This document shows positions 12,601 through 29,700 of a stretch of 64,000 bases of DNA, in pieces. Numbering within the stretch: position 1 is the stretch's first letter; every line of letters begins with the position of its first letter. The notes beneath the pieces were generated by a model that was not told where the DNA came from, ran no database searches, and saw nothing but the letters and a program-made list of their open reading frames with translations. A program made the translations under genes and the position numbers. The stretch is from Ancylostoma caninum (Eukaryota; Nematoda; Chromadorea; Rhabditida; Ancylostomatidae). The stretch is from positions 372,001 through 436,000 of the forward strand of contig JBAJFG010000016.1 in the NCBI GenBank assembly GCA_037903475.1. Direction: 5' to 3'.

Positions 12601-15600
12601 GATTTAAGCTAAGATACCAACGTGGGTGGAATTCCGAAATTCAAGGAATTCTTAATCATTTAGAAGATATTTCAGTTACTTGTACCGTTTGCGGATTGTG
12701 CTCAGTCAGCTACGCGCTGCACAACGATCTGGCACTTCATCTTCCAAGACCTGGTCGTTTCAATGTGCCACCAAAGATGTACAACCTCATTGCAATGTAC
12801 ATGAAATCTGAGGTGCTCGAATATGCCTGTCCAGACAAAAAGTAAGTAAACCGCTGACGTTTCAACCTTTCTGAGTATATATGAGACGTGGTACACCTTA
12901 CTCTATGCTAGAATATATTTTGTCAGAAGTAAAGTTGAGGAAGTTCTTCTGTGGATGTTCTTCCAAATCTTGTACCCTGAATTGGAACTGCAGTTTAACG
13001 ACATCCTTCAAATTCCAACAGACTCTGGGAACTCCAGACGGCCGTGTGCAAGGGGCGGGACCGCGGCGCGGCTCTCTTGGGCAGAGATACAGGGGCTGTG
13101 CATTCTGGCCATGGTAGTCTGCTTCTGCCAGAAGCAGAGAACTCGTGTGCCACCCCTCGCTGTCCCACCCCTTGCACACAGCCGTTTGGAGTTCCCTGTT
13201 CAGCTTCAGTATGCATAGTGAGAATTAGATTTGTTTTCAATTTCGTGTCGAATGGAGGCTGTGCTCACTATGTTCCTTGACCAAATATCATTTTCTATTC
13301 GAATCTATTAGCCACATCACTTCTCTAGATGTGACCTCTGAGGGAGAACGAGTATATTGCCTGCAGGTGTAAAGGAAAACTAGCCAGAAGAACTCCATTC
13401 ATCTTTCGTGCACCATCAGTTCTTATTCTGCAAATCAAGCGCTTCATTCACACAGAGAAGAAGAACGGTATGCGAGTGCAGGTTGAGGTTAGTTTACTGA
13501 TTTTTTTAAAGTAAGTAAGCTTAGATGTTGAGCTGCAGTGCATGATTCATGCTCGTCCGTTCATTACTTCGTATATGCGCAAATTGTGGGAGGTGTTGGA
13601 CCGAGGGGACGCTACGCACCACCCGCGCGCTGCGGTCACTTCCTGATCTCGCTAGCAGTAGATCATGAATATCGATCGATCTCTGCAATGCTCAATGGGA
13701 AGTGATTCGCCGCATCGGTTCAACACCTCCAAGCCAACCTGTTTCCTTAAAATCCTGTTGCGGAATTCATGTACGTTTCTGGCTAGGAGCTGAGTTTCCC
13801 GAACATCCAGAAAGAACTAGTTTTCCGAGCAAAGTATGCTGTACCTTGGAATTTTTACCATTGCTCTCTATCACTGTTTGAAACGAGTCGCTCGGGTGAG
13901 ATATACCCTTCTTGCAAGGTGGGGGTTCTGGTTCTTTCCTCTCATTCGCTAAAAAGCTGGGAACGTCCATGGATCCCGTCACTATGAATGAACAGTGCTG
14001 TTGTTTCGTTATAATTGTTCAGTACATATATGTAACGATTCTGGTTTCATTAACATTTACACAATTTTTTTTTATTCATTTTAGGAGCACCTCTCCCTCA
14101 AAGATTTCACCTATTCTCAAAATGATAGCGTTGAATATGAACTGACTGGCGTAATTTCTCATGAAGGACACCATATGTCCAGTGGACACTACACAGCTCT
14201 TGTGAGAGGATTTGATCGTCAGTTCTATCTGTTCAATGACGATCATGTGAGTGATTTTAATGAAGTATAAAGTTCGCTGATAATCGAAGCCGGAATTTCT
14301 CTCAATTTCAGGTCAGACCACAAAGATTGCTGACTGCGAATCTTTGTCCATATCTGATTATTTACAGGTTAGCTTTTGTTTTCGTCCATCTTAGGTCTAG
14401 TTATAGTGGGCGTCGATGGAAGTGCGTTTTCTGCAGACTCAGAAAGTACGCGGCTCAGCTGCGCCGCTCGCTCTGGAATCCTTGGCGTAACTTCAAATAG
14501 GGATTTTTTGGAAGTTTCTCATCCTAATTGAAGCCAGCTATCAAGGAAACTAACTCACAGCTAAGAAAACCCTGTGGTTTGTCATTACGGTGATGATTTA
14601 AGCGCGACTTTTCTCAAGATCGCGGAAAATGCACTCCCATCGACTCTCGCTGTAATTTATTTGGCCTCATTGTAATTTATTTGGCTCCGAACCAGAGGCT
14701 GCACATCATATGACCATTCTGCACACGCGTTGCGACCGTTCGCAGTGCCCACAGATTGATGCAGCCGCCGGCTTGGAACTAGTTGAGCTTTGTAGAGTCA
14801 TATTTCTCTGCGTAAAAGTCTTGTGTGTAGTATCCAACGTGCTTCGGCGGGTGTGTATCATCGTGAGGGAAAATTGGGCGTTACCACAACACCATGATTG
14901 GCGTATTGATTGAATCCGCCGATCGCAGCAGCCCGTTAACGCCCTATTTCCCCTCACGATGATAGACACCCTGCTTCGGCCAATGTGAATCTGGGGACAT
15001 TGATCGTAGAGGGTTAAAACATGCTAGGTATTACTAGGTTATATAGATTTCCGAAGAAATTATTGCATGAATTGTTCCTTTTCAGCCGCAAAGGACCACA
15101 GGACCGCATCTTCGCACCAGCAAAGAGTGCTGAAGCTAATATCACCAACACGAAACCTTTGCTGCCACAGAAAACAAATAGTGTCATCAATGCGAGACCT
15201 TTACTGCCACAGAGAACAAACGCCGCTACAAGTCCAATCAAGGGTACTAGCGGTACAGGCGCTGTTGCTGCTCTTCCGAAATCCCCTGCGCTGACGAAGA
15301 CCGTACTGCCAAGAAAGCCAAAGTTGCTTCAGGACGGCTTATCTATCGCAGGATCAGAGCTAGCGAGTATGAGAAGTTTCACGAGAAATAAGTGGTTCTG
15401 TCAATCGTATGCCACAGGATCGGACCTAGAAAAGGATGTGAAACGTGGCAGTGAGAATGAGTCTCAGGAGTCTCAGGAAAGTAACGGTGACCTCAACAAT
15501 GTCGACTTCGATGTTGCATTTGGCTCTGAAGATGAAAAATGTGGAAACAGTGCCAAGGAGAATGAATTCACATCAAGTATGGATTCTCAGCCGATGGGAT

Positions 15601-15916
15601 TTGGAGTGTCGAAGCTAACCCAGGCAAACTTCCCCGAGACGAGCAGCAACGAAGGTGGTGCAACCGCTTCGAACACAGAGGCTACGCAATTGAATCCTGA
15701 GCAGCTTCTAACTGCCATCAACAACACTTTCGCCTCGAAAGAGAGGTAACCATTCTGTTTTTCGCATTGGCTCCCTTCATATAATTTCTTTTTAGCAGAA
15801 GACGTGGAAGTTTAAATCCATCACATCTTCTTAAAGGTAATGGCTGTTACAACTGCGTGCTGTGCAACAGTACCAACGATGATTCGAGTAAATGGAAGAA
15901 ACGCCGGCTTGAGTGA
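9604..15916 (+). CDS. ubiquitin-specific protease (peptidase family C19)
   Basis: This is a cysteine deubiquitinase. Exons: 9604-9642, 9756-9876, 9969-10074, 10133-10229, 10360-10439, 10884-10984, 11054-11102, 11165-11364, 11474-11595, 11684-11813, 12195-12308, 12383-12497, 12563-12841, 13367-13487, 14085-14246, 14312-14367, 15086-15745 and 15796-15916. They total 2673 nt (890 residues) with every junction in phase. The Cys box reads GIQNGGQHCFIISVMQML with the nucleophile near C321. The His box reads SSGHYTALV (H593), followed by FND (D610). Zinc-finger cysteines lie near 465, 468, 514 and 519. Residues 1-300 look disordered and include a SUMO-interaction-like IIDL followed by acidic residues (208-211). 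The C-terminal 260 residues are also low in complexity and end in a basic KWKKRRLE. The second Asn usual in the Cys box is Gln. I think it is orthologous to C. elegans C34F6.9, from memory and from its neighbours. The first exon is the least certain. Confidence 0.93.
13027..13196. mobile_element. MITE-like element in a USP intron
   Basis: The termini GGGAACTCCAGACGG and CCGTTTGGAGTTCCC pair imperfectly over about 34 bp, including TGTGCAAGGGG / CCCCTTGCACA. It lies in the intron between exons 13 and 14. Confidence 0.8.
13589..13729. mobile_element. MITE-like element in a USP intron
   Basis: The ends GGAGGTGTTGGACCGA and TCGGTTCAACACCTCC are near-perfect inverted repeats. It is about 140 bp, in the intron between exons 14 and 15. 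Confidence 0.75.
14406..14651. mobile_element. MITE-like element in a USP intron
   Basis: The left arm starts GTGGGCGTCGATGGAAGTGC. The right arm (about 14620-14651, GCACTCCCATCGACTCTCG) is its imperfect complement. It lies in the intron between exons 16 and 17. Confidence 0.7.
14840..14980. mobile_element. MITE-like element in a USP intron
   Basis: Arms of about 45 bp (14840-14884 and 14936-14980) pair along most of their length, for example GTGTGTATCATCGTGAGGG against CCCTCACGATGATAGACAC. The short core contains ATGATTGGCG. It shares the same intron as the 14406-14651 element. Confidence 0.8.
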
Positions 15917-16642
15917 CCTTTTTTCTCCATGTTCTCCTTGAAACCTCACTGTTCATTTCGTTCGTAAGATTTTGTCCTTTCGTATGCTGCCTTGATTATT
16001 TTGTTCAGATTTCATATTGTCATTCATTCGTGTCTTTCTCTCTTTTGCGTTGCCTCACTATATCTATGTGTTCTTCAAAGTGTCTTGTTAGGTATGATTT
16101 GTTAAGTTAGAATCTGGTCACTTTGCTATACCCTATGCTCCGCACTTCGGCTGAAATTCGGTGAGTTTGTCTATAGTTCATCTCCATATATTTCAATATG
16201 TTCTGTTCCCTAGTTATTTGTTGGATAGATCTTTCGGATTCCGCCTTGTAGGTTGTGGTTCTCGATAATTGCAGAGATGTGGATCTTGCTTGCTTCTGTT
16301 GATCTGTACATCCCAAGATCTCCACTTTGTTTGCTTTTGCACAGATTGTTTGTCTCTTTCTTGTTAGAGATTGTTTTTGTTGAATGTTCTGCAGGTGAAG
16401 GTGAAAGAGTAAATGGTAAGGCCAGTTCCAGCTAAGTGCCTGCCGTTCGTTCATTGTTTTCTGACGTTGTTATCGGTGGTTGATTTTCTTGTGTCGCTTT
16501 CGTGGAATTTTTGGCAGTAACGGTGATCTCTGTATTATGTAGGTTGTTCATTTCTTTATCCATCTAAAGTACAATGGTTCCAACTCTGTTAGCAAATTAC
16601 GAATCTCTTTTTGGTAGAATGTTTTTGTGTGTAGTGTTACGT

Positions 16643-16648
16643 AATAAA
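16643..16648 (+). terminator. candidate polyadenylation signal for the USP gene
   Basis: AATAAA lies about 730 bases after the USP stop codon. It is the first canonical hexamer I noticed downstream, so the 3' UTR would be long. No cleavage evidence is available. Confidence 0.45.
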
Positions 16649-16649
16649 G

Positions 16650-17507
16650 CTGTTGAGTCAGTATGCGATCATACAGATACAAAAGTTTGATTTTTCAGGA
16701 TTTTTAGAAACCTTTTCAAACTGGGCTGGAATGTAGAGAGTAGGGATGCGAAAAAGAGGTGCGATATTCACAATCTCGTCTATCACGGAAAAAAGATTTC
16801 CTCATGGAAAATCATTTTTCAAAGAAATAACACTGCGAATGACCCTTCCATACTCGAATCTGATACAGAGTCGTTTCAAATAAGAACTTAACGCTCTGCT
16901 ATCAGGAATGTAGGGTGTTCTGGATTCTCGCAGTGCTTTTAGTTGATCCACATTAGGGTTATAACATGGAAACGGAAATAATTATGTGCTACAATGATAA
17001 TTGTTAGGCTCAAGACGATTCTGGATCGTTAGGTCATTCACAGATCGGACGACATAATATACTGCGTTCCACCACCGACAATAGTTGGGAAGACAGCAGA
17101 GAGATAAAGAACGCGGGAAAGTGTGCAGAAATTGGAGAGGAATGAGAGAAAAGCAGGCTGTGCGCACGGTCACTCAACTATCGTCGCGGTTGGAACACTA
17201 CATAACAAAAAAAAACTTTTTCCCAAAAACTTTAACTGAGATAAGGGTGCAGACGAGCTGCCCTAAATGCTTTTTTTGGAACCAAAAGTCACTAGTATAT
17301 TCCCTAGTGGCTCACTAATAGGGCAATGTACTCAAGAACGCTGGAACTGCGATTGATCATTGATCAACATTGATCGATAAACAAAGAAGTTCGCGTTGTT
17401 AAGGACAACACAAGAGAAAGGACATTGTTACTTGCTGTAAAAAAAAAACCACCACTTTCTTAGAAGTAGTAAGGTCTTTCAAGCAAATCACGTGACTATG
17501 ATAAATT
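16650..17507. other. spacer between convergent USP and idh-2
   Basis: This short spacer separates two gene 3' ends. I see no coding exon. A GATTGATCATTGATC-type short repeat occurs near 17350. Confidence 0.6.
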
Positions 17508-17513
17508 TTTTAT
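17508..17513 (-). terminator. candidate polyadenylation signal for idh-2
   Basis: TTTATT on the plus strand is AATAAA on the gene strand, about 45 bases past the idh-2 stop. That is a normal nematode spacing. Confidence 0.65.
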
Positions 17514-17558
17514 TCAATAAATTATCCCAATAGCTCATCTTCAAGAAATCTATACCCT

Positions 17559-21392
<3,834 letters not shown>

Positions 21393-21406
21393 ACTAGATG
21401 AGCAAC

Positions 21407-21408
21407 CT
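21407..21408 (-). promoter_or_regulatory. candidate trans-splice acceptor for idh-2
   Basis: On the gene strand the sequence reads ATTGTATTCCAG, then 14 bases, then the ATG. This matches nematode spliced-leader acceptors that sit just upstream of start codons. Confidence 0.55.
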
Positions 21409-22103
21409 GGAATACAATGTTTTAAAAGTCAAGCCACATAATCTTACTCTATATAAAGCGCAGATTTTCAAATATTCGGAAGGCGGGCGTGGTGGGACCA
21501 ACAGTAAGAGAACCGGTTCGTCCCACCGATGTTTGAGTAGAATAAAGTGAGCAAAATTTTCATATCTACTTGAAGTGAGGAATCAGTAAAGCAAGAAGAA
21601 CTGTGAATGAGGTGCATAGGAGAATTCCTTAGTGGTCCGAACTATAACATGATATAAAAATTAAGTAAGGGTAAAAGAAGAAGTGAAGGAAGCTTGGAAT
21701 GTGCTGCTGCTACTGGAATTGACTATTCAAAACGTTGGAGAATTCTTAAGTAAATAGCGATGGGCGGGCTTCATGCAGCAAAAGGGCAGAATGACAGGCG
21801 ATGCCGACTGCACGTCATGACTACGCACTCTTGTAGCATCGGCATGATTGAACGATCGTTTGATCGCTGATCAAGCGAGGACAACAGGATGTCGCACGGA
21901 TCAGCTCAGTTTCTTCCTGGAAAGCAAGAGTCAAGCGACAATTGTCATGCGAAAGTCCACAAGAACTCGCAGAAAGCGAACTATGACAGAGCTCTTCCCA
22001 GAGAAGCGGAACATCTTTCGACATGCTTCGAACTATAGGCAGCACTCATGAGGATGCTCCCAGCAGAGATTTCGCATGATTCAAAGTTTAAAGGACGTAT
22101 CAT

Positions 22104-22500
22104 TTACAACAAATAAATAAATAGCGCCAAATGCGGAAGAAATTCACGAAAACAAGGTGCTCTCTTCCATGCGCTCGACAGCACGCCACTTGACGTTCGT
22201 GCGTCCCGCCACGCGGGCCCCAGGCGCGCCTGTACATGTAACCCAGCCCGCGTAAGCTGGCGCTTGCGGACACCAAAATCCACTGACATTAGTGTCCATA
22301 GCAATATCTCCGCACAATGATAACTCTTTGTGTTGTACCCACTGTGACTCGCAGGGGGCATCCGATGTATCAAGTCAGTGCCTCATTCGCCTGAACTCCT
22401 CTGGTACCAATTTACTGACCCTGGCGGGATGGAAGGCCTGGTTATCCTGGGAGGTATCGAACCATGGACCGTACGAACAGCCTCTTGCCAATGTTCACTC
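22104..22500 (-). mobile_element. SINE-like fragment with a second repeat
   Basis: On the minus strand a B-box-like GGTTCGATACC (about 22453-22463) follows a poor A-box-like TGGCAAGAGG. A segment containing TAAATTGGTACCAG comes next. I recall similar text as an abundant strongylid repeat, but could not search. The 22190-22265 part matches the dispersed repeat at 7648. The plus-strand left end has AAATAAATAAATA. Confidence 0.5.
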
Positions 22501-23034
22501 ATTTACTCACTACATGTGCCCTAGTAAAGAATAACACCTACAAAAATCGTCCAGAAACGTCTACGGACGGAGGTGGAGAGTCTTGTTTTCGCGAGCAGAA
22601 AAGGCAGATAGAGTTGCCTAGGCGGAAGGGAGGGCTGTGTACTTCTACTAGAGTAAAAGAGGTCGTATTTGAGGAGGGGTAGTCGTGAAGCAGTGACGGA
22701 TGCAGGATAGAAGAACGGCTCCTTCCAAAGAGAATTGTGGCTATTTTTTTCCGAAGGATAACTCAAAAAAAAAAATGGTCAAGAAAACTGTACATTTAAG
22801 CTTATAATGCCATATGTTTACTATTGGTTTTCAAAAATTTACTTATAATTATTCACTATTGAAATTAAGACTTTGAGTGACATCATTCTTAAAATTCTGG
22901 CCGTTCAAGTCCACAAAATGGCGGAGACCTTGCTTTCTTGCCGACTTTACCCTAACTGCGCATTTTTTTAAACGATTCCTTGTACCTTGACAATTAGACA
23001 ATTACGGCAGGGTGATCATAGAATAGGATGAAGT

Positions 23035-23311
23035 CAGTGGCGGACGCAGGAGCCCCCCCCCCCCCGAGAATGGGTTGCCAAATTTTCGAAATTACTTAAC
23101 AATACGACTTAAGAATACAAATAAAAATCTTGTATTGGTTTATTTTCAATTGTTTATTTTTATTATTATTCTTAGCGTATTTTTTATCTATTATTTATTG
23201 TTGTACTTAATATTTTTATTAATTTTATTTTCCATCTAGGTCCTCAAAGCGGCTGATACCCCACTTTTTTCCACCCCCCCCCCTCCCGCCCACTTTCTGC
23301 GTCCGCCACTG
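23035..23311. mobile_element. hAT-like non-autonomous element
   Basis: The ends CAGTGGCGGACGCAG and CTGCGTCCGCCACTG are perfect 15-bp inverted repeats. CAGTGGCGGA resembles termini of some hAT elements. C-runs follow each end and the core is AT-rich and non-coding. I see no clear 8-bp target duplication. Confidence 0.7.
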
Positions 23312-23609
23312 GAGGACGGGTATCGGAAATTTGATCGTATGAGATGAGAGAATCTCTGATTATGAAGAGAACACAGACGAGAAGACATATACCTCTTCGT
23401 AGTCGCCGCACTGATCGGAATTTAATTTCAGTCGATGTCAATTAATTTTAGTTAATGTCAATCAATGTTCTATAACAGACTTCTTCATTCAATCTCATGA
23501 TTGACGAAATAAATCTAAATCTAAATCCCGGCTTCCGCTCATAGGCAAACTTTGCTCACTCTAGGGCAAAACGCTTTTCATAGATGGTGGCGGGGGATGC
23601 GGGGAGGCG

Positions 23610-23712
23610 GAGAAGGGGCATTATTTATTTCTATTATTATTTTTTTATTATTTATTTATATTATATTTATATTTATTTTATCTATTTTTTATTTTATTTT
23701 TATTTTTACATT
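23610..23712. repeat. AT-rich low-complexity tract
   Basis: This is a run of TTATTTAT/TTATTTTTA-type units with almost no G or C. Confidence 0.85.
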
Positions 23713-26700
23713 GTAGTTATCTAACTATGTTGCACCACTTATAGAACCTTTCACTGAAAGGAGACCATCATATATACAAAAGTTCTTCATTTCAGTGATC
23801 GAAAATAAATGAAAGATACCTCAAAAATCAGTCAAGCTTAGGGATGCAAAATGTTGAGGAGGAAAATACGGTAACCGTTTGCATAGAAATTCCTGATTAC
23901 TTATACTTCTACGAGGTGTGTCCATCTCCTTAGTTGAGAAGGAGGTAAAGATCTGAATCAACAGATATAGATGTCACAGTCTGCAATGTTTGCTGCAATC
24001 ACCAACATTCCTTGCAGCAGAACTATAAAATGATAAGGGATCGTAATATAAAAACCGGGAATCTTTACATCCTTTTTTTTCATTCGTAGCGTGTTCGAAG
24101 TAAAAAAAGAGAAACGTTCTGAAAGTATGCACCAAATAAGAACAAAATTACGGTTCAATAGGAGCAGAAAAAAATCTTAAGGATATCAGATCTAGCCATT
24201 TATGACAAAGAACAGTGGTGGAAAATAAGCAAGCCGTTTGCAAGATTGTATAAAAACACTTCGGAGGAGGATTTCGAAAGCGAATTCAAGGAGATTGTGA
24301 TTATTCAGATAAATTTACTTTCTGAGGGTAACCCTCTGCACAACTTCGCACTGTTTCACCAACAGCTACGTTTTCAGACAGTGTATGTTTTCACTTGGGG
24401 TACTACAGATAATGTGAAGCGCTGTCCAGAATTTTTCAAAGGAAAAGTAAGAAAATGCGTTCGATGACCTCGACCACAAGCGTGAATGACCTCGATGGTG
24501 TCACGCTTGGATCGAAACATGAAATGTAGGCGACTGATTTCTGCCAGGCATGGCTGAGAATAAAAACGGAAACCACAAGCAACGCTCATCCAAGGAAGTC
24601 ACCAATTGCTTTGCCTTGATCGCTACCACAGAAAAATACGCAAAAATAAAATAATAAATGAATAAAAAGGCAATGATAAAAATCTCCTTCATTTTCTAAA
24701 CCAGAAGCATTTGGTAGCCCTCATTTGAGGGGACAATCCATGAATGATGAGGGAAAACCAGTCTCCGAAAAGCGAAAAAAGAATTTCGGGATAAGAGCTT
24801 GATACGACAAGCGCAAATATTGAGGAACATAATTCCATAAAACCAAAACATCGTTCAGGTTCAAAACATTACACCATTCCAGCTTGAGCCTTTATGCTTT
24901 AAAATCGATGCACGGCCATTTAGTTAATCGCATTTCAGATGAAAAAGATAGATGCAAATGTGTAAAACGCGTAGAATGACAATGCGAAAACAAATCCAGA
25001 ATTTATTACGAGAATAGGGCTATAGATTGCCAGGAGCCAGAAAAAAAAACCCAGTTTGGTGCTGACTAATAAAGTCGTAATGATGAAGGTTACTAGGTAA
25101 CTGCTTCATACCTTCAGAAGCCCTGCAATCCATCTAAATTGACAAAAAGAGCCTTAAAATAAATTTTTATGGCAAAGATGGGCACTAAAATGATGAGCTG
25201 AGTGCTATTTGCATTTTCTTCTTTTGTGGTGGATGAGTTTCTCAGGAAGAAATATCAAATAAGTTTAGGAAGGTGGCGAATAGGTTATCATGCAAAAAGG
25301 CACGATCCGTCCGATCCAGTAGACAATCCAGTCAAGCGATCGATGCTGGACATAAATGTTTGCAGTTGGATCAGTACTATGAAGTAAAAATGTCAACAAT
25401 TACGCGAAATTTGTTGACGCTTCGATAGAGAGTCCACATAGTCAAGAATTATTTAGAATACAAAAGATTGATGTAGAAATGGTGTAAATAGCCAGAGACT
25501 GCAGTAAAATAGCAGCAAGCAGATATAAACACAAAGTCCGAATAGCTTGTGTACAGCGGAAAAGTATGCAGCAAAGAACAGCCAATTTAAAGTACAGAAT
25601 CTCGGAATAAATCCAGAGAAAGCTCTAGAACTGGGGATGCAGTCTAACTCGCAAAGGATTCATATTCAAGATAATTCAATGCGCCATTCATAAGACAAGA
25701 GAAAATGGTCTTGAATAACTTCCTAACGATCAAAGACGTCGATTACCGCAAGGGCATCCAGAAAGTGACTATTTCAAAATGACATGGAAGTGCAGTTCTG
25801 GCAAAACAGAGAAAATTTCAACCAAATCAATGCAACAACGAGAAATATCTTTGGCCGAGCGATGTGGTGATGACTTATCAAAACAATGAATCCAGTGCAA
25901 CAGTGCAAACATCTGAAAAAGTTAAGCCTAGGAAGATCTAAGGAAAGGCGGTGATTCTGGATTTGAACAAAAGGGATGATTGGAGCGAAAATGCACGAAG
26001 CGATGAGAAGTGCTTAGCTCTAGGTTTTGCTTGTTAGGCATTCAGCATGGATGACTGATGGATTGCGAACACGTAAGCATAGGAACGGGCATGAGCTTCA
26101 ACTTTATTCAATAATGGCTCCTCCCCTCGTAAGATGTCGAAGGATTCTAAGATTTCTTTTCCGAAAGAAAGTAGGAAGCAGCGTGGATCTTACAAACCTG
26201 AAAGGGATGGCAAAAAGTCGTCTAAATTGAGCTTGAACTCAATGCATCCAGCGTGAATTTTTGAGGGCGAAAATAAACTTTAATTCACTTATCATACTGC
26301 TATTTAGATTCCTTATATGAACAGATTATTTTACTTTCAATTCGACATAGAGGAAAATGTCTCGACATCTCAAAGGAACCACGCAATGCAAAGCAGCGAA
26401 ACGTCAGCGAGCTTCCACATCGGATCGTAAAGTGATAGCTGGTTGGTTAATCTTCAGGAAACACCCACTCTCCAAAAAAGCATCGTCAGTGGGTTCACGA
26501 AAGCCTATCAATAACAATGTACAGGTCTTTCCTTCGGAAAAAGGTCAATACTTCTGTGGCTTTGGGGTTTGGCAAAGAAAAATTATAAGAAGTGGAATGC
26601 TGAAAATTCCAACAGTTTCTGGATTTAATCACGAGAGAGGAGTACATCTCGAGATTTATAGGGAATCTCACAATGTTAAATCATGTTTTAAAACTGTTTT

Positions 26701-29700
26701 ATCGATTTTTATTAGTCAGAACAAAACAAAAAAAAACATCTAAACAGGTAAAGAAGGCCTATACACCCTCAGTGAAGAAAAACAATCCCCGTCCAAACAA
26801 AAACGTAGCTAGCAAGTGTTTACAGTATTTTTTCGAGGACTCTCCCGAAGACTACTGCGGAGAAAGCAGGGATTTAAATTGCGCGACTATCTATAGTCTG
26901 CTTCGCTAGAGAAGACAGTCGAAGAGACGTTAAAGAAAAAAAGAACACGAGAAATTGTGCGGTATGACAGTGGAGGAAAGTAGGCGCTATGTAGATACAA
27001 CTACTGAACTATTATTGGTTTTAAAACAGACTTTAACAATCTGTATGTATGTTTCTTCTTCCAGAAATACTTATCGTAAGTCAGGATAAGATGTGGGGCA
27101 GATATTGTCGAGTCGGCTGCCACCGACCGTTCACCCTTGTATCTCGAGTGTTCACGAGTACATCGATCAGTAGGTAGGTTGGCGAACTCAAATACAGGCA
27201 GCAACTGTTACCAGTTCCTGGATCTGAGAAGTTTTGTAACGACCCAACCATGTTGTAACATAGCGAACTGCTATGTAGCAACAGCTTACTTCTGCAAAAA
27301 ATTGTTCAGCAAACTTGGACGAGAAATACCTTGCTCTGTTTTTGTCATTATTGACAAGACCCCTTGGATCCTAACATTACTAGTTCGTCCCTACTTCCAT
27401 ACATCTTGCTAGGCTGAGCTGGTTATAATGAGGCTGTTAATTAAAGACAAAGGGGTGGTGGCAGAAGCATCACGAGACTGAAATCCGTTTTGTCCTTCAG
27501 CCATATTTGTTCTCCGAGATTCATCCTGGCAACAGATGTTGTGCAAATATCATAGGTGTCTGTCGACTAGATATAAAATTTTTCTCAGCAAATTTAGGTA
27601 AATTTAGCTATTTAGGCAATTCAAGTTAGTTTCAGTGAACATTTTCTGGAAGAGTAAGTGTCGAAGGTCAGTTTCGGCCACTTGGAGATGGAATTCGGTC
27701 CATTATTGGGTTAAATGTGGTGAGAGCTCATTTCGGAATGTAAGAGGAAAAAGGTTGCCACTAAGAATGTCGGAAACGTTGATAGATAAAGGCTTAGAAG
27801 CTCGCGGACATGAGAAAAGTTCTGAGGACTGTGGGTGGTCTGCCCGCCCACAGTGTCCTAGTAAATTATTCGCACACTTCCTAGGTCACGTTACAGATTG
27901 ACCTCATCATCTTACCTTTTCATCGAAATAAAACTACAATTTCATTTCGAAACTGTTGTTTTAGCATTGAAACACTTAGGTTTTGAATTTCAAATGCTAA
28001 AAAAAAGGTGCTAATCCCTGTCAGAACCGCGGAAAGGATGGAAAGGATGCTTAGAAAGGAGTTCAGCAAATCGATCGCTCAAAGGTCATATCTATTCCTA
28101 CCATCTCGTGCCATGTAATCCAGGAGGAACGGCTACGCGTGAAGGCAATTTTCAACCTACATGAAATCCGGAAGAAAAGACGAACATCTGTGACTAGATT
28201 AGTTGAACAAATGAAGCATAAATTGCTTGAAATTGTAAGGAATAGAAGCGAACAAGTACACTTAGTACCGAATAAAAACCGAATCACTCAATTTATTTAG
28301 TTACCCACTCAGGACTAGATCCGAAGAACTCAAATGTGAAAAAAAGAGAGACTTAGGTGCCTCATTATCATTCCAAAAGGATTGTATTGCTCCCTCTCTT
28401 TCAAAAATCCAAACTATAGACTTATTCGAAATCGAACTTCTGAATTTCGAATAAATCGATAGGTAACTGGCAAATTATTCGGTCCTAAGCGTACAAACAA
28501 ATGCTAGAGCATAGATCCGTAGACAGGTTAGGTTTTTTTTTTCGTCCACGTTCACTGACCGTTACACTATCGCACGTGATCCCGCCAAAAACGATATGAA
28601 AAACACGGCAAATGTCGTGCAAACACTTCCTCTTTACTCGGAATGGAAACTTAACATACTTGTTTCTCTTTTTTCGTTTTTAAAAATGGTCTTTCGCATG
28701 AGAATAATGATTTTGAAATAGTTCAAGCTTGGTAAGGAGTGAAGAGAATGAAAAAAAAAACCACAATGAAAATAAACGTGCAAATAAAAGTTACACGAAG
28801 CGCACGAAAAAAAAACGGCATGTATTTCAAGATCGTGAGTGGAGGAATTCAAATCAAGGAACTCGCGTGAAAAAAAATCATCCAACGACACCCCATGATT
28901 ACATACGCCTTCATCTTGTTGCGTGTCACAAAAATTTTAGAACCAGCCCATAATGGACGCATCACCAGTAGGTGTTTGCGAGACAATGTACTCTTGTTCG
29001 GAAAAACTCAAAATCGATTCCTTGTCGAGGTGTCCAGGCAAAATTTCTTCCTGAGGTAAGGCATTCTCACTCGTCCCGAGCAATTTTTCCGGATGCTGAG
29101 CGAATGCCTGGCTGCGCTGTTTCTCTGGAGCCTATTCTGTGAGAGAGGTCGGGGAGCAATGGCGAAAAATACGGAGCATCCTGTGATTTGTGGAGTAGTC
29201 TTATCATGCTTTCCTGAGGTCACAACGTTTTAAGTTGTCTGTGGAAGGATTCTTAGGTTGCTGTTTGGTCCTGTATTGTAATTCTTCTGTTTTATATGAC
29301 TAGATATCAATCTTGATTTGTTCCTTAACACTGAGACAGCTGTTCATGAGGTTTTAGAAAGGCTTTTCCTGCATACTCGTGACTTTTCCTGCCTAGTGTA
29401 AGCTTAAGCTGTTGAATCCAGGAAGAGTTCATCCCAGTGAAGCTCTGTTGCAGACTATCAGCAAACGAGTGCTCTTCGCCACAGTTGTTATGTTGCTCAT
29501 GAATCCACAACATTATCCATTATTTCTTTTGTTGAAAATGCAATAACGACTCTTTTTTCATCTTTATTCCGAGTATAATATGAGGAGCACAACGTAACGA
29601 GATCTATCTAAAGTTTAAGATATGGAGCCGACAGTTGCTTGCAGCAGATGGCTATGAAATTCAGAAATTTAGCAAGTGTAGCATCTGTTTTGAGGGTAGA

